DNA of 10,677 bases from JABABD01 sp965530995 (GCA_965530995.1 CBESOB010000095.1:1-10677); one strand, 5' to 3'; shown: positions 1 to 7,637, counted from the first letter of the stretch. Made by a program: numbers and translations. Notes: a model not told the origin generated them from the letters alone.

Positions 1-686
1 GTTAATGTGCCTTTTCCGTCCTGCACAAAACCTTTGAATTTCGTTGGATGATTTATTTGATACACATCCAGGTCTCCATCATTATCAGAATCAAAAAAAC
101 ATGTCTGTGTGGTTGGTGAAAGATCAATAAAACCATAATCCAATCCTCTTTCCGTAAACGTTAGGTCACCATTATTGATGAATAACAGATTCCGAAGTAG
201 TTGTTTATTTTCATTTTTAAACCAGCCTGATCTCGACACAAAAATATCTTGCCAACCATCCTGATTAATATCAACAACTGTAACTCCTGTACACCAATCC
301 CGATCTTTAGAATTAACATTGGCTGAAGAAGTTATATCCGTAAAGTTTAAGTTCCCATTATTGATATAAAGCTTATTCAAGCCCATGTTTGCGGTAAAAT
401 AAATATCCTGTAATCCATCATTATTGAAGTCTGCAACGGCCACTCCTCCACCATTATAAAAATATTCATACTTGTAGAAATTATAGCGGTCATTTTCGAT
501 GTTACGGTTTTCGAATTGGATTCCGGTTAAGTCAGAGCTCAACTGGGTGAATAATGGTCCTTTATCATTCCTGTCAGATTCGTTTAGATTTTCATCTGGC
601 GCTTCTTGAACAACATCAGGAGAATCTTTACACGCAATCGTCAAAAAACAAAATATTAACACTAAAAAATTTATGATGATTCGCAT
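1..686 (-). CDS. FG-GAP/VCBS-repeat lipoprotein, N-terminal part (CRTAC1/ASPIC-UnbV type), cut by window edge
   Basis: An open frame starts at ATG 686 and runs off the window, giving 228 residues without a stop. It opens with a hydrophobic signal (residues 1-18) ending in LTIAC. Cys19 followed by Lys-Asp suggests a lipoprotein, although the lipobox is imperfect. After an acidic, polar linker (about 20-45) come three calcium-binding DxNxDGxxD-type loops at residues 86-94, 139-147 and 199-207. Each lies in an FG-GAP/VCBS beta-propeller blade, and INNG-type turns follow. The segment around residues 77-94 (YNGGGVAVADFNNDG) is typical of the large Bacteroidota VCBS proteins that often carry an ASPIC/UnbV domain further on. 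Those proteins are often about 1,000 residues long, so most of this one would lie outside the window. The likely location is the cell envelope or surface; no substrate can be assigned. A terminator upstream separates it from fabI, so it should have its own promoter, but I saw no clean -7 match. Confidence 0.85.
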   Translation of the reverse strand, partial: MRIIINFLVLIFCFLTIACKDSPDVVQEAPDENLNESDRNDKGPLFTQLSSDLTGIQFENRNIENDRYNFYKYEYFYNGGGVAVADFNNDGLQDIYFTANMGLNKLYINNGNLNFTDITSSANVNSKDRDWCTGVTVVDINQDGWQDIFVSRSGWFKNENKQLLRNLLFINNGDLTFTERGLDYGFIDLSPTTQTCFFDSDNDGDLDVYQINHPTKFKGFVQDGKGTL

Positions 687-763
687 AGTTCATTAATTGA
701 TTTACAAAATACAAAGAATACCAATTTTTATTATATGATTATAAAAATAAACCCACTAAACGC

Positions 764-793
764 AAAAAACCTCGTTAACTAACGTAACGAGGT
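764..793 (-). terminator. Intrinsic terminator downstream of fabI
   Basis: A perfect 9-bp stem pairs 769-777 with 785-793 (arm ACCTCGTTA) around a 7-nt loop. Read on the minus strand, the stem runs straight into a T tract, the complement of the A run at 764-769. It lies 28 bp after the fabI stop and so ends the fabI-side transcript before the VCBS-lipoprotein gene. There is no T run on the plus side, so it appears to act in one direction only. Confidence 0.85.
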
Positions 794-821
794 CATACTA
801 AAAATTTAATTATTTCGTTTT

Positions 822-1637
822 CTATTCGCTTACGAATTTATCCATCACCGCATCACTCACGCCCATATTACTGAAGCCTCCATCATGAAATAGGTTTTGC
901 AAGGTCACTCTTTTAGTTAAATCACTGAACAAGGTTACCGTGTAATTTGCACAGTCCAAGGCCGTGGCATTACCAAGTGGCGACATCTTCTCTGCATAGG
1001 CAATAAAACCATCAAAGCCCTTGACACCACTACCAGCAGTCGTAGGCGTAGGCGATTGTGAGATGGTATTGACACGCACCTTTTTATCTCTACCAAAGAA
1101 GTAGCCAAAACTACGGGCGATACTCTCCAGATACGCTTTATTATCTGCCATATCATTATAATCAGGGAATACACGCTGCGCCGCCATATAGGTCAAGGCA
1201 ACAATGCTTCCCCATTCGTTCATGGCATCAGCCTTATACAGCGTTTGCATGACTTTATGAAAGGACATGGCAGACACATCCGTACCTTTTTGTGTCCAAG
1301 CATAATTCTGGTCTGTATACGCCTTTCCTTTACGCACATTAATGGACATACCAATGGAATGTAATACAAAATCTAATTTACCACCGAGGATTTCCACAGA
1401 CTTCTCTACCAAATTTTGAAGATCTTCTTCAGATGTGGCATCTGCAGGAATGACCTGTGAACCTGTCTTTTCGGCCAGTTCATTTATGGTACCCATACGC
1501 ATTGCAACAGGGGCATTGGTCAACACAAAAGTACCGCCTTCTTCATGTACCCGTTCTGCAGTTTTCCATGCAATGGAGTTAGAATCCAATGCTCCAAAAA
1601 TAATCCCTCTTTTTCCTTTTAGTAAATTATATGACAT
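822..1637 (-). CDS. fabI: Enoyl-[acyl-carrier-protein] reductase (NADH), FabI
   Basis: This 271-residue short-chain dehydrogenase/reductase performs the last step of each fatty-acid elongation cycle in the cytoplasm, reducing trans-2-enoyl-ACP. The N-terminal nucleotide-binding loop is GALDSNSIAW (15-24), the FabI form of the glycine-rich motif. HSIGMS (93-98) follows the fourth Rossmann strand. The FabI active site is complete: Tyr150 (LTY), catalytic Tyr160 and Lys167 with Y-X6-K spacing, equivalent to Tyr146/Tyr156/Lys163 of E. coli. SQSPTPTTAGSG (193-204) is the substrate-loop region and HDGGFS (251-256) the usual C-terminal motif. The length is normal for FabI. It starts at ATG 1637, 51 bp after the recN stop, and ends TAG. 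The gap holds a possible -7 element, so it may be transcribed both with recN and alone; a terminator follows it. Confidence 0.97.
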   Translation of the reverse strand: MSYNLLKGKRGIIFGALDSNSIAWKTAERVHEEGGTFVLTNAPVAMRMGTINELAEKTGSQVIPADATSEEDLQNLVEKSVEILGGKLDFVLHSIGMSINVRKGKAYTDQNYAWTQKGTDVSAMSFHKVMQTLYKADAMNEWGSIVALTYMAAQRVFPDYNDMADNKAYLESIARSFGYFFGRDKKVRVNTISQSPTPTTAGSGVKGFDGFIAYAEKMSPLGNATALDCANYTVTLFSDLTKRVTLQNLFHDGGFSNMGVSDAVMDKFVSE

Positions 1638-1677
1638 ATGTGATGGTATTGATTAGTTGGTTGGTTTATTTGTTACT

Positions 1678-1685
1678 CAAAGATA
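1678..1685 (-). promoter_or_regulatory. Candidate -7 promoter element for fabI
   Basis: The minus strand reads TATCTTTG, a full match to the Bacteroidota -7 consensus TAnnTTTG. It lies in the recN-fabI gap, about 40 bp before the fabI ATG. I could not find a -33 TTG at the usual distance, because that stretch is the 3' end of recN, so only half of the promoter is supported. Confidence 0.35.
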
Positions 1686-1688
1686 GTA

Positions 1689-3341
1689 TTAATTCAGTAA
1701 TTGTTTGGCGTGCGCCACAGCCGAATCCGTGACTTGTTTCCCGCCTAACATTTGCGCTATTTCCACAATACGCTCATCTTCACCAAGACGTTTCATTTCT
1801 GTGGTTGTAGCCTCATCTATCACTTGTTTGTATACTTTAAAATGTGTATCGCCCTTGGCAGCAATTTGCGGTAAATGTGTAATTGTGAACACCTGCATAC
1901 TTTTACTCATTTTCTGCATGATATTGGCCATTTGATTGGAAATCTCTCCAGAAACTCCTGTATCGATCTCATCGAACATGATTGTTGGCAAATTGATATA
2001 ATTGGAAAGGATGGACTTTATGGCCAGCATGATCCGCGACAATTCACCTCCAGATGCTGCTTTTTTCAATTCATTAAAATTACCGCCTTTATTGGCTGAA
2101 AACAGAAAGCTTAATTCATCCTTGCCATTACCGAAAAACGTGTTTTTGCTTTGCATGCTAATATTGAATCTAGCATCGGCCATTTCAAGGGTCGTCAAAA
2201 TATTTTCTAGTTGCTCTTTTAGCTTCGGAATCGCCTCTACCCTATTTTTGTGAAGCCTAGCTGCACTTATATTCAGTTGTTTTTCTAAAACGGAAATTCG
2301 TTCTTCTATTGCCCTAATATTAGTATCCAACTGTTCTGTGATCTCGACTTTAGAATTTAGGGTTTCCTGGATAGTCAATAATTCTGTAATCGTCATTGCT
2401 TGGTGCTTTTGAAGCAATGCATGTAGCACCTGCAGTTTGGTGTTTACCATATCCAGTCTTTTTGGATCTGCTTCTAATGACTCTTGGGCTGTTTCAATTT
2501 CTGAGAATATATCGTTCAGTTCGATCAAACTGCTATCTGCCCTACTAAATAGTTCTGCATATACAGAACTGAAATCCTTGATTTTCTGAAGATCTTGTTT
2601 CAATGTCATTAACAAACTCAGTATTCCCGTTTGCTCATTGGACATCAATTGATTGGAAAGTAATAAATGCTCCTTGATCTCTTCTACGTTGTTCAAGGTT
2701 TCGTATTCAGCCTCTAGTTGTTCTTGTTCTCCATCAACTAATTGAGCCTCTATCAATTCATTGAGTAAAAAAGTATTATAATCTTGTTCTTTCAAAGAAT
2801 TAGCTTGCAATTGCAGCAAGTCCTCAAGTTCCTTCTTTGCTGATCTATACTCTATCAATGCAGTATTATAGTCTTCTAACTCCCTGGTATTATTCGCCAA
2901 GGCGTCAATGACTTGAAACTGAAATTGGTTGTTGGCCAATTCCAATGTCTGATGCTGCGAATGTATATCGATAAGACGTGCACCAAGTAGCGACAAACTA
3001 CCTAAATTGACTGGTGTATCATTCACGAATGCCCTAGATTTTCCAGAAGGTAATATTTCCCTTCTGATTATGGTCTGAGCTTCATAATCCAGACCCTGGT
3101 TATTGAATAGGCCCTTTAGATCATACTTTGCGATATCGAATACCGCTTCAATGACGCATTTTCTCGAAGTGTCTTTAATGCTGCTAAGGTCTGCCCGTTT
3201 ACCCAATATAAGAGATAGGCCTCCCAAAAGAATTGACTTTCCAGCACCAGTCTCACCAGTAATGATTGTCAAGCCGTTATGGAAATCGACTTTTACATCG
3301 TCTATCAGCGCGTAATTCTGTATGGAAAGTGACGTAAGCAA
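1689..3341 (-). CDS. recN: DNA repair protein RecN (SMC-like ATPase)
   Basis: This 550-residue protein has full RecN length and acts in recombinational repair of double-strand breaks. The ABC/SMC-type head is split: Walker A GETGAGKS lies at 29-36 and the Q-loop region HSQHQ at 127-131. The signature ASGGELSR follows at 429-436, Walker B with FDEID at 456-460 (Asp457, Glu458), and the H-loop His in ITHLPQ at 487-492. Between the halves, residues about 155-390 are rich in Glu, Lys, Leu and Gln and predicted to form coiled coil. The start is a TTG at 3341: the frame upstream has no ATG or GTG before a stop at 3363-3365, and the N-terminus MLTSLSIQNYALID begins where RecN homologues normally begin. 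It follows the DUF4835 gene by 56 bp and precedes fabI by 51 bp on the same strand. I see no SOS box in the upstream gap. Confidence 0.96.
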   Translation of the reverse strand: MLTSLSIQNYALIDDVKVDFHNGLTIITGETGAGKSILLGGLSLILGKRADLSSIKDTSRKCVIEAVFDIAKYDLKGLFNNQGLDYEAQTIIRREILPSGKSRAFVNDTPVNLGSLSLLGARLIDIHSQHQTLELANNQFQFQVIDALANNTRELEDYNTALIEYRSAKKELEDLLQLQANSLKEQDYNTFLLNELIEAQLVDGEQEQLEAEYETLNNVEEIKEHLLLSNQLMSNEQTGILSLLMTLKQDLQKIKDFSSVYAELFSRADSSLIELNDIFSEIETAQESLEADPKRLDMVNTKLQVLHALLQKHQAMTITELLTIQETLNSKVEITEQLDTNIRAIEERISVLEKQLNISAARLHKNRVEAIPKLKEQLENILTTLEMADARFNISMQSKNTFFGNGKDELSFLFSANKGGNFNELKKAASGGELSRIMLAIKSILSNYINLPTIMFDEIDTGVSGEISNQMANIMQKMSKSMQVFTITHLPQIAAKGDTHFKVYKQVIDEATTTEMKRLGEDERIVEIAQMLGGKQVTDSAVAHAKQLLN

Positions 3342-3397
3342 TGGATTATAATCTAAAATGAATTATAACTACAAAGTAAAGAAATTAATCGGAAGGA

Positions 3398-4285
3398 CTA
3401 GAATTTAATATTGCGCCATTTACTGGCATGCATAGGTGCGACTTTTGTGAGAATTTCGTTCATCTCAGCAATATTTACACTCGGACCGCCACTAAAGATC
3501 TCTTCGATCTCATCGGCTTTGGCATCAAAAAACACTCTTAAAATATACGAGTTTGGTCGCCTTCTATTCATTACCTCCAATTGTTTGAGACTATTGGCTA
3601 TTTTTTCTTTGGCGAGTTTCTGGTTTTCATACATGGTATCCAGCGCTCCAATATGATATGAATACATGACATTCCGCAATTCTTTATAGGTCGGAGATAA
3701 CACATTATCTATCAAGGTGAATCGTGTTTGTAATCCATCTTTCTGCTGCCATCCCGAAAAGTTCTCCTGTTGAGAATATTGCAATATGGTCTGCGCTTGG
3801 TTAAAATAGGGCTCTCCTCCCTTTTGCGAGAAACTATCAGCATCCATCCCTAAGATCATAGAGACATGAAAAGCCAAGACCGATATCAAATTAGACTCGT
3901 ATTGACTTGGGTTATACAACATATTCTGGAATTCCAGGTATTTGAAAGAGAAGTTCTTATCATTGTAGTTATAGACTGGAGTACCGTAAGAAGACCCATA
4001 AACTGGGCGGGATGACTGTACTTGTATTGTACCTGTAAACGAATCACTTAAGTAGCTTTGAATGGTGATGAACATACTACAATTAATGCGTTCTTGGGGT
4101 AAATAATTTTTATCGGTCCATTGGGTCTTGTTAATGAACTCATTGATCTGACTCTCCAACGTCTTAAACACTGGAAGATTCTCGTCACCAGTTTGCTGGG
4201 CATTGACCACGACGGTACAATTAAGCTCTTGAGACATGGCTGAAACTGAAATTAAAAAAGCAAATATGTAGAGTATATTACGCAT
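3398..4285 (-). CDS. porD: DUF4835 family exported protein (called PorD, type IX secretion, in some annotations)
   Basis: This 295-residue protein has a Sec signal peptide: MRN, then a hydrophobic stretch at about 4-16, with likely cleavage near SAMSQ (15-19). The mature start ELNCTVVVNAQQ (20-31) followed by a Cys-containing RINCSMFITIQ segment (66-76) is characteristic of DUF4835, a family essentially restricted to Bacteroidota. It has two cysteines, Cys23 and Cys69, which might form a disulfide in the periplasm. The family is linked to type IX secretion by name in annotation databases, but I know of no defined biochemical role, so treat the symbol as tentative. The ATG lies inside the end of coaBC (8-bp overlap, ATG within the last codons before TAA), which implies termination-reinitiation coupling. 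recN follows after 56 bp. This position between coaBC and recN is, from memory, common in Flavobacteriia. Confidence 0.85.
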   Translation of the reverse strand: MRNILYIFAFLISVSAMSQELNCTVVVNAQQTGDENLPVFKTLESQINEFINKTQWTDKNYLPQERINCSMFITIQSYLSDSFTGTIQVQSSRPVYGSSYGTPVYNYNDKNFSFKYLEFQNMLYNPSQYESNLISVLAFHVSMILGMDADSFSQKGGEPYFNQAQTILQYSQQENFSGWQQKDGLQTRFTLIDNVLSPTYKELRNVMYSYHIGALDTMYENQKLAKEKIANSLKQLEVMNRRRPNSYILRVFFDAKADEIEEIFSGGPSVNIAEMNEILTKVAPMHASKWRNIKF

Positions 4286-5489
4286 TGATAAAAGTAAGTA
4301 TTTCGTTAAGTAAATCTTGAGCTACTTCAGTCTTGGACTTCAACATATATTCATTCACGTTTCCATTCTTATTAATGATGCTCACTTTATTGGTTGTTCC
4401 TCCGAAACCAGCACCTTTATCTTGTAACGAATTTAAGACAATTAAATCTAAATTCTTCTTCTTGAGCTTTTCCTTGGCATTTTCAAGTTCATTATTGGTC
4501 TCCAAAGCAAATCCCACTAGAACTTGATTCTTTTTTTGTTCTCCTAAAGATGCAAGAATGTCTTTTGTTTTTTCTAACTCCAAGGTTAACGCAGAATCGG
4601 TCTTCTTTATTTTCCTATCAGCTACTTCTTTGGGTCTGTAATCTGCAACAGCTGCAGATAAGATGGCCACATCAACATTTTTATAATGTTTATGAGTTTC
4701 CAAATACATTTCTTCAGCAGTCGTAACAGGGATGACCTCAACTAAACTATGTGTTGATCTTTGATGGGTTGGTCCAGAAATCAATATCACCTCTGCCCCT
4801 AGATTCGCTGCCTCTTTAGCAATTTCGAAACCCATTTTACCTGAGGAGTGATTTCCAATGAAACGCACAGGATCTATGGCCTCATATGTAGGTCCTGCAG
4901 TGATCAGGATTCGTTTGCCATTTAACGGTAACTTATCCAGAATGTCTTTTTCGATAAAAGCAACAATATCTTCCGGTTCGGCCATACGTCCTTCTCCTAC
5001 TAAGCCACTGGCAAGTTCACCACTAGTTGCAGGAATCATGATATTACCAAATGATCTTAAGGTATTGAAACTATGTATTGTCGATTGATGCTTGTACATA
5101 TCCAAGTCCATGGCTGGAGCGAAATACACCGCGCATTTTGCAGATAAATAGGTTGCGAGTAATAGGTTATCACTATTACCTGTTGACATTTTTGAGAGCG
5201 TATTTGCAGTTGCAGGGGCTATCAAGAATACATCTGCCCATAGACCCAGTTCCACATGATTGTTCCAAACAGCATTTTCATCTTCTTCGTTCGTAAACGA
5301 TGAATACACAGGATTCTTGGATAATGTAGATAATGTTAAAGGTGTTACGAAATCTTTAGAAGCGGGCGTCATAATCACCTTAACCTGAGCGCCAGCCTTT
5401 ATGAGCAGCCTTACAAGCGAAGCAGATTTATAAGCAGCAATACCGGCTGTAATGCCCAGTAATATATTCTTACCGCTTAAGATGGACAT
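4278..5489 (-). CDS. coaBC: Bifunctional phosphopantothenoylcysteine decarboxylase / phosphopantothenate-cysteine ligase
   Basis: This 403-residue cytoplasmic CoA-synthesis enzyme joins 4'-phosphopantothenate to cysteine (CoaB half) and decarboxylates the product with FMN (CoaC half). The CoaC domain (about 1-185) has the flavin-fold start GITAGIAAYKSASLVR (12-27), catalytic His78 in NHVELGLWAD, and the APATANTLSK segment (91-100). The CoaB domain (about 190-403) has ITAGPTYEAIDPVR (196-209), NHSSGKMG with Asn213, AAVADYRP (279-286) and the lysine-rich KIKK (293-296). Two CoaC residues differ from E. coli Dfp: PAMN is PAMD (Asp128 for Asn125), and the flap Cys158 of ACG is Ser161 (ASG). From memory both are usual in Bacteroidota. 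It begins 6 bp after rpoZ and overlaps the DUF4835 gene by 8 bp, so it is clearly inside the operon. Confidence 0.97.
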   Translation of the reverse strand: MSILSGKNILLGITAGIAAYKSASLVRLLIKAGAQVKVIMTPASKDFVTPLTLSTLSKNPVYSSFTNEEDENAVWNNHVELGLWADVFLIAPATANTLSKMSTGNSDNLLLATYLSAKCAVYFAPAMDLDMYKHQSTIHSFNTLRSFGNIMIPATSGELASGLVGEGRMAEPEDIVAFIEKDILDKLPLNGKRILITAGPTYEAIDPVRFIGNHSSGKMGFEIAKEAANLGAEVILISGPTHQRSTHSLVEVIPVTTAEEMYLETHKHYKNVDVAILSAAVADYRPKEVADRKIKKTDSALTLELEKTKDILASLGEQKKNQVLVGFALETNNELENAKEKLKKKNLDLIVLNSLQDKGAGFGGTTNKVSIINKNGNVNEYMLKSKTEVAQDLLNEILTFINA

Positions 5490-5495
5490 TGTATA

Positions 5496-5834
5496 TTATT
5501 GTTGAGAAGCGTCTTCCTCAGTGTTTCTGTAGTAAATCTTATCATTCAACCACTCTTGAACTGCCAAAGAATGTGGTTTTGGCAATTTTTCGTAGAATTT
5601 AGAAACCTCAATTTGCTCCTTGTTTTCAAAAATCTCTTCTAAGCTATCGTTGAATGTTGCAAATTCTTCCAACTTATCAATAAGTTCCTTCCTGATCTCC
5701 GTATTAATCTGCTCAGCTCTTTTCGCTATAACAGAAATGGCTTCGTAGATGTTCTCTGTAGAGGCATCAATAGTATTCCTATTATACGTTACCGTATTAA
5801 CTGGAGCTGTAGTTTTCTTTAGATCTATTTTCAT
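5496..5834 (-). CDS. rpoZ: DNA-directed RNA polymerase omega subunit, Bacteroidota type
   Basis: This is a 112-residue protein. The helix NIYEAISVIAKRAEQINTEI (28-47) matches the omega signature in which a conserved Ala-x-Arg-Ala segment packs against the beta' subunit. The N-terminal LKKTTAPVNTVTYN and the C-terminal FYEKLPKPHSLAVQEWL are extensions shared by the Bacteroidota version, which is longer than E. coli omega in the conserved core region but similar overall in length. Omega assists assembly and stability of RNA polymerase. It starts at ATG 5834, 11 bp after the bamD stop, and ends 6 bp before coaBC, so it is co-transcribed with both. Placement next to coaBC is a common bacterial arrangement, which supports the call. 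The protein is divergent enough that I rely on lineage pattern as well as motif. Confidence 0.85.
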   Translation of the reverse strand: MKIDLKKTTAPVNTVTYNRNTIDASTENIYEAISVIAKRAEQINTEIRKELIDKLEEFATFNDSLEEIFENKEQIEVSKFYEKLPKPHSLAVQEWLNDKIYYRNTEEDASQQ

Positions 5835-5845
5835 TTCTAAACTAT

Positions 5846-6649
5846 TTAACTTTTAGTGTTATATGCTAACAATTCTTCATCCAATTTGATGGTCATCTCG
5901 TCAGCATCTAGGATATATTCGGAATTTGGAAACGTCTTCTTAAAACCTTCATAGTACCCTTTCGCCGTATTCAGACGGTCTTCTTTCTTCCAGGGCACGC
6001 TATTAATAGCAAGCTCTGTCGCAGAATGCAATCGATAAAACATCGCTTCTTCCCTTAATTTGGATCCTGGGTATTCTATCAAGTAATTATCGAAAGATTT
6101 TATCGAAGCCTGATAATCGTATATCTTGTTATATTGCTTGGCAATCTCAAAGGATTTCTTTTCCAATTTAAAATCCAGTTCCTGAACCAATTTATTCGCT
6201 TCCTCGATATACTCAGATTCTGTGTTATTATTAATGAACAACTGAAGCTTTTCAATTGCCTCTCTTGTTACCTGTTGATTCTTTGTGTAAACGGGAGAGA
6301 GCATGTATTCGCTTTTTGCACTTAAGAAAGATGCTTCTTCGAATTTCTCACTTTGAGGATACGATTTTGCAAATCTTTCAAATTGATATCCAGAAAGATA
6401 GTAATCCTTTGTTTTGTAAAAAGACATAGCATGCATGTACATAAGTTTCTCGGCTTGAGGCTTACCTCTATAACTTGGCACGATCTTCTCGAATAATCGA
6501 TTTGCCTTTGAGTACTCACCCTCCTGGAACAAAGAATCACCCATTTTGAATTTAGTTCCAATATCTGTCGATTTCAGTGCTTTATGATATTCACTACAAG
6601 AACTCAACATCAAAAATCCAAAAAGTACTATGTATAAACTGTTCTTCAT
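5846..6649 (-). CDS. bamD: Outer membrane protein assembly factor BamD (TPR lipoprotein)
   Basis: This is a 267-residue lipoprotein of the BAM complex, which inserts beta-barrel proteins into the outer membrane from the periplasmic side. The N-terminus has a short charged start, a hydrophobic stretch (about 4-14) and the lipobox LSSC with Cys18. Tetratricopeptide-like helical pairs follow: KMGDSLFQEGEYSKANRLFEKI (about 35-56), the Tyr-rich unit at 71-100, one near 105-143, and QYNKIYDYQASIKSFDNYL (172-190) ending in YPGSK. This layout and length fit BamD/YfiO. I chose ATG 6649; a TTG 18 bp further upstream (6667) is in frame but would put six residues before the signal peptide and falls on the promoter -7 element. 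It is the first gene after a promoter-bearing gap and runs into rpoZ with 11 bp between. Confidence 0.93.
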   Translation of the reverse strand: MKNSLYIVLFGFLMLSSCSEYHKALKSTDIGTKFKMGDSLFQEGEYSKANRLFEKIVPSYRGKPQAEKLMYMHAMSFYKTKDYYLSGYQFERFAKSYPQSEKFEEASFLSAKSEYMLSPVYTKNQQVTREAIEKLQLFINNNTESEYIEEANKLVQELDFKLEKKSFEIAKQYNKIYDYQASIKSFDNYLIEYPGSKLREEAMFYRLHSATELAINSVPWKKEDRLNTAKGYYEGFKKTFPNSEYILDADEMTIKLDEELLAYNTKS

Positions 6650-6664
6650 ATTTTTAGCAAGTTG

Positions 6665-6698
6665 CAAAATTACGTATTATTAACGGATAATAAAACAA
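6665..6698 (-). promoter_or_regulatory. Probable bamD promoter (Bacteroidota type)
   Basis: In the 115-bp dapA-bamD gap the minus strand reads TAATTTTG (complement of 6665-6672), a full match to the -7 consensus TAnnTTTG. A TTG (complement of 6696-6698) lies 23 bp upstream, at the wide end of the known spacing. Transcription would start only about 8-10 nt before the chosen bamD ATG at 6649, giving a very short leader. It would drive bamD-rpoZ-coaBC-porD-recN and possibly fabI independently of dapA. Confidence 0.55.
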
Positions 6699-6764
6699 AA
6701 ATTTTATACGAAATTAATATAAGATTCCTTGCCTACGTTTGGTTTATAGAAACTTTAACAATGG

Positions 6765-7637
6765 TTATCGTCCAATATAATCCCGGATTTTTTTCTTTAG
6801 ATCTTGAGTTGCCGAGACTAAAGGCAATCTTACAGTATCTTCGCAAAGCCCAAGGGCCTCCAACACTGCTTTTATCCCAGCTGGATTGTTCTCAGAAAAA
6901 ATATAACCAATAACGTCCATGATCTTGTAATGTAATGCATAAGCCTCTTTTGCTCGACCTTCAAGACCCAGTTTCATCATGCTGGAGAATTCTTTAGGAA
7001 ACCCTTGACCAATTACTGATATTACACCGGATCCACCAGCTAATGTTGCACCCAAGACCAAATCATCATCGCCCGAAATCACAAGAAAATCGTCTGGCTT
7101 ATCCTTAAGGAGATGTAAATACTGTTGCATATTATTCCCTGCCTCCTTGACTGCTATGATGTTATTAAAATCCTTCGCTAATCTTAATGTAGTATCTGGT
7201 AACATATTGCTCATAGTTCGACCCGGCACATTATATAAGATTATTGGTAAAGGCGAAACTTTAGAAATAGCCTTATAATGTTGGTAAATCCCTTCTTGAG
7301 TGGGTTTCGTGTAATAGGGAGACACCGATAAAATGGCATCTATCCCTGAGAAATCAGTTTCGTTGATTTCTTGAATTATTGAGGCCGTGTTATTTCCACC
7401 AATTCCTAGAACCAGAGGTAATCGCCCATCATTGGCCTTTTTGATAGTTTGTGTTATATCGACCTTCTCATTCTTGCTAATCGTAGCACTCTCTCCAGTT
7501 GTGCCACTAATGACTAAATAATCGATTCCGTTTTTGATATTGAAATCAACAATCCCCTCAAGTGCCTTATGATCTATGCTAAAATCTGATTTGAAGGGTG
7601 TTACCAAGGCCACTCCTGTACCAATGAATTTGTTCAT
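6765..7637 (-). CDS. dapA: 4-hydroxy-tetrahydrodipicolinate synthase (DapA)
   Basis: This 290-residue cytoplasmic TIM-barrel lyase condenses pyruvate with aspartate semialdehyde, the committed step to diaminopimelate and lysine. The expected residues are all present. They are GTTGES (45-50) with the proton-relay Thr47, SPYYTKP (106-112) with Tyr109, Tyr135 in LYNVPGRT, and Arg140 for the substrate carboxylate. The Schiff-base Lys164 lies in AVKEA, and SGDD at 188-191. These correspond to Thr45, Tyr107, Tyr133, Arg138 and Lys161 of E. coli. The length is normal. Its ATG overlaps the stop of the upstream DUF6913-like gene as ATGA, so the two are translationally coupled. A gap of 115 bp with a new promoter follows before bamD, so dapA probably ends a short two-gene unit, although I see no strong terminator in that gap. 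Confidence 0.97.
   Translation of the reverse strand: MNKFIGTGVALVTPFKSDFSIDHKALEGIVDFNIKNGIDYLVISGTTGESATISKNEKVDITQTIKKANDGRLPLVLGIGGNNTASIIQEINETDFSGIDAILSVSPYYTKPTQEGIYQHYKAISKVSPLPIILYNVPGRTMSNMLPDTTLRLAKDFNNIIAVKEAGNNMQQYLHLLKDKPDDFLVISGDDDLVLGATLAGGSGVISVIGQGFPKEFSSMMKLGLEGRAKEAYALHYKIMDVIGYIFSENNPAGIKAVLEALGLCEDTVRLPLVSATQDLKKKIRDYIGR

Noticed and set aside
725..747. AT-only inverted repeat (TTTTTAT / ATAAAAA) upstream of the VCBS lipoprotein gene
   Set aside because: Seven A/T pairs around a 9-nt loop are expected by chance in such AT-rich intergenic DNA, and no promoter or terminator context supports it.
1036..1056. Short direct repeat (cgtaggcgtaggcg) in fabI
   Set aside because: It simply encodes the alternating Pro-Thr segment of the FabI substrate loop, so it is explained by the protein.
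935..1174. Open frames of 60-85 codons on either strand inside fabI, recN, coaBC, bamD and the DUF4835 gene
   Set aside because: All overlap well-supported genes in other frames and have no recognisable composition or motif.
6650..6667. Extending bamD to the in-frame TTG at 6667
   Set aside because: It adds six residues before a normal lipoprotein signal and overlaps the best promoter -7 element; ATG 6649 fits better.
6662..6913. Plus-strand open frame of 83 codons across the dapA 3' end and the dapA-bamD gap
   Set aside because: It is mostly antisense to dapA, has no protein-family features, and covers the bamD promoter; it is a chance frame.
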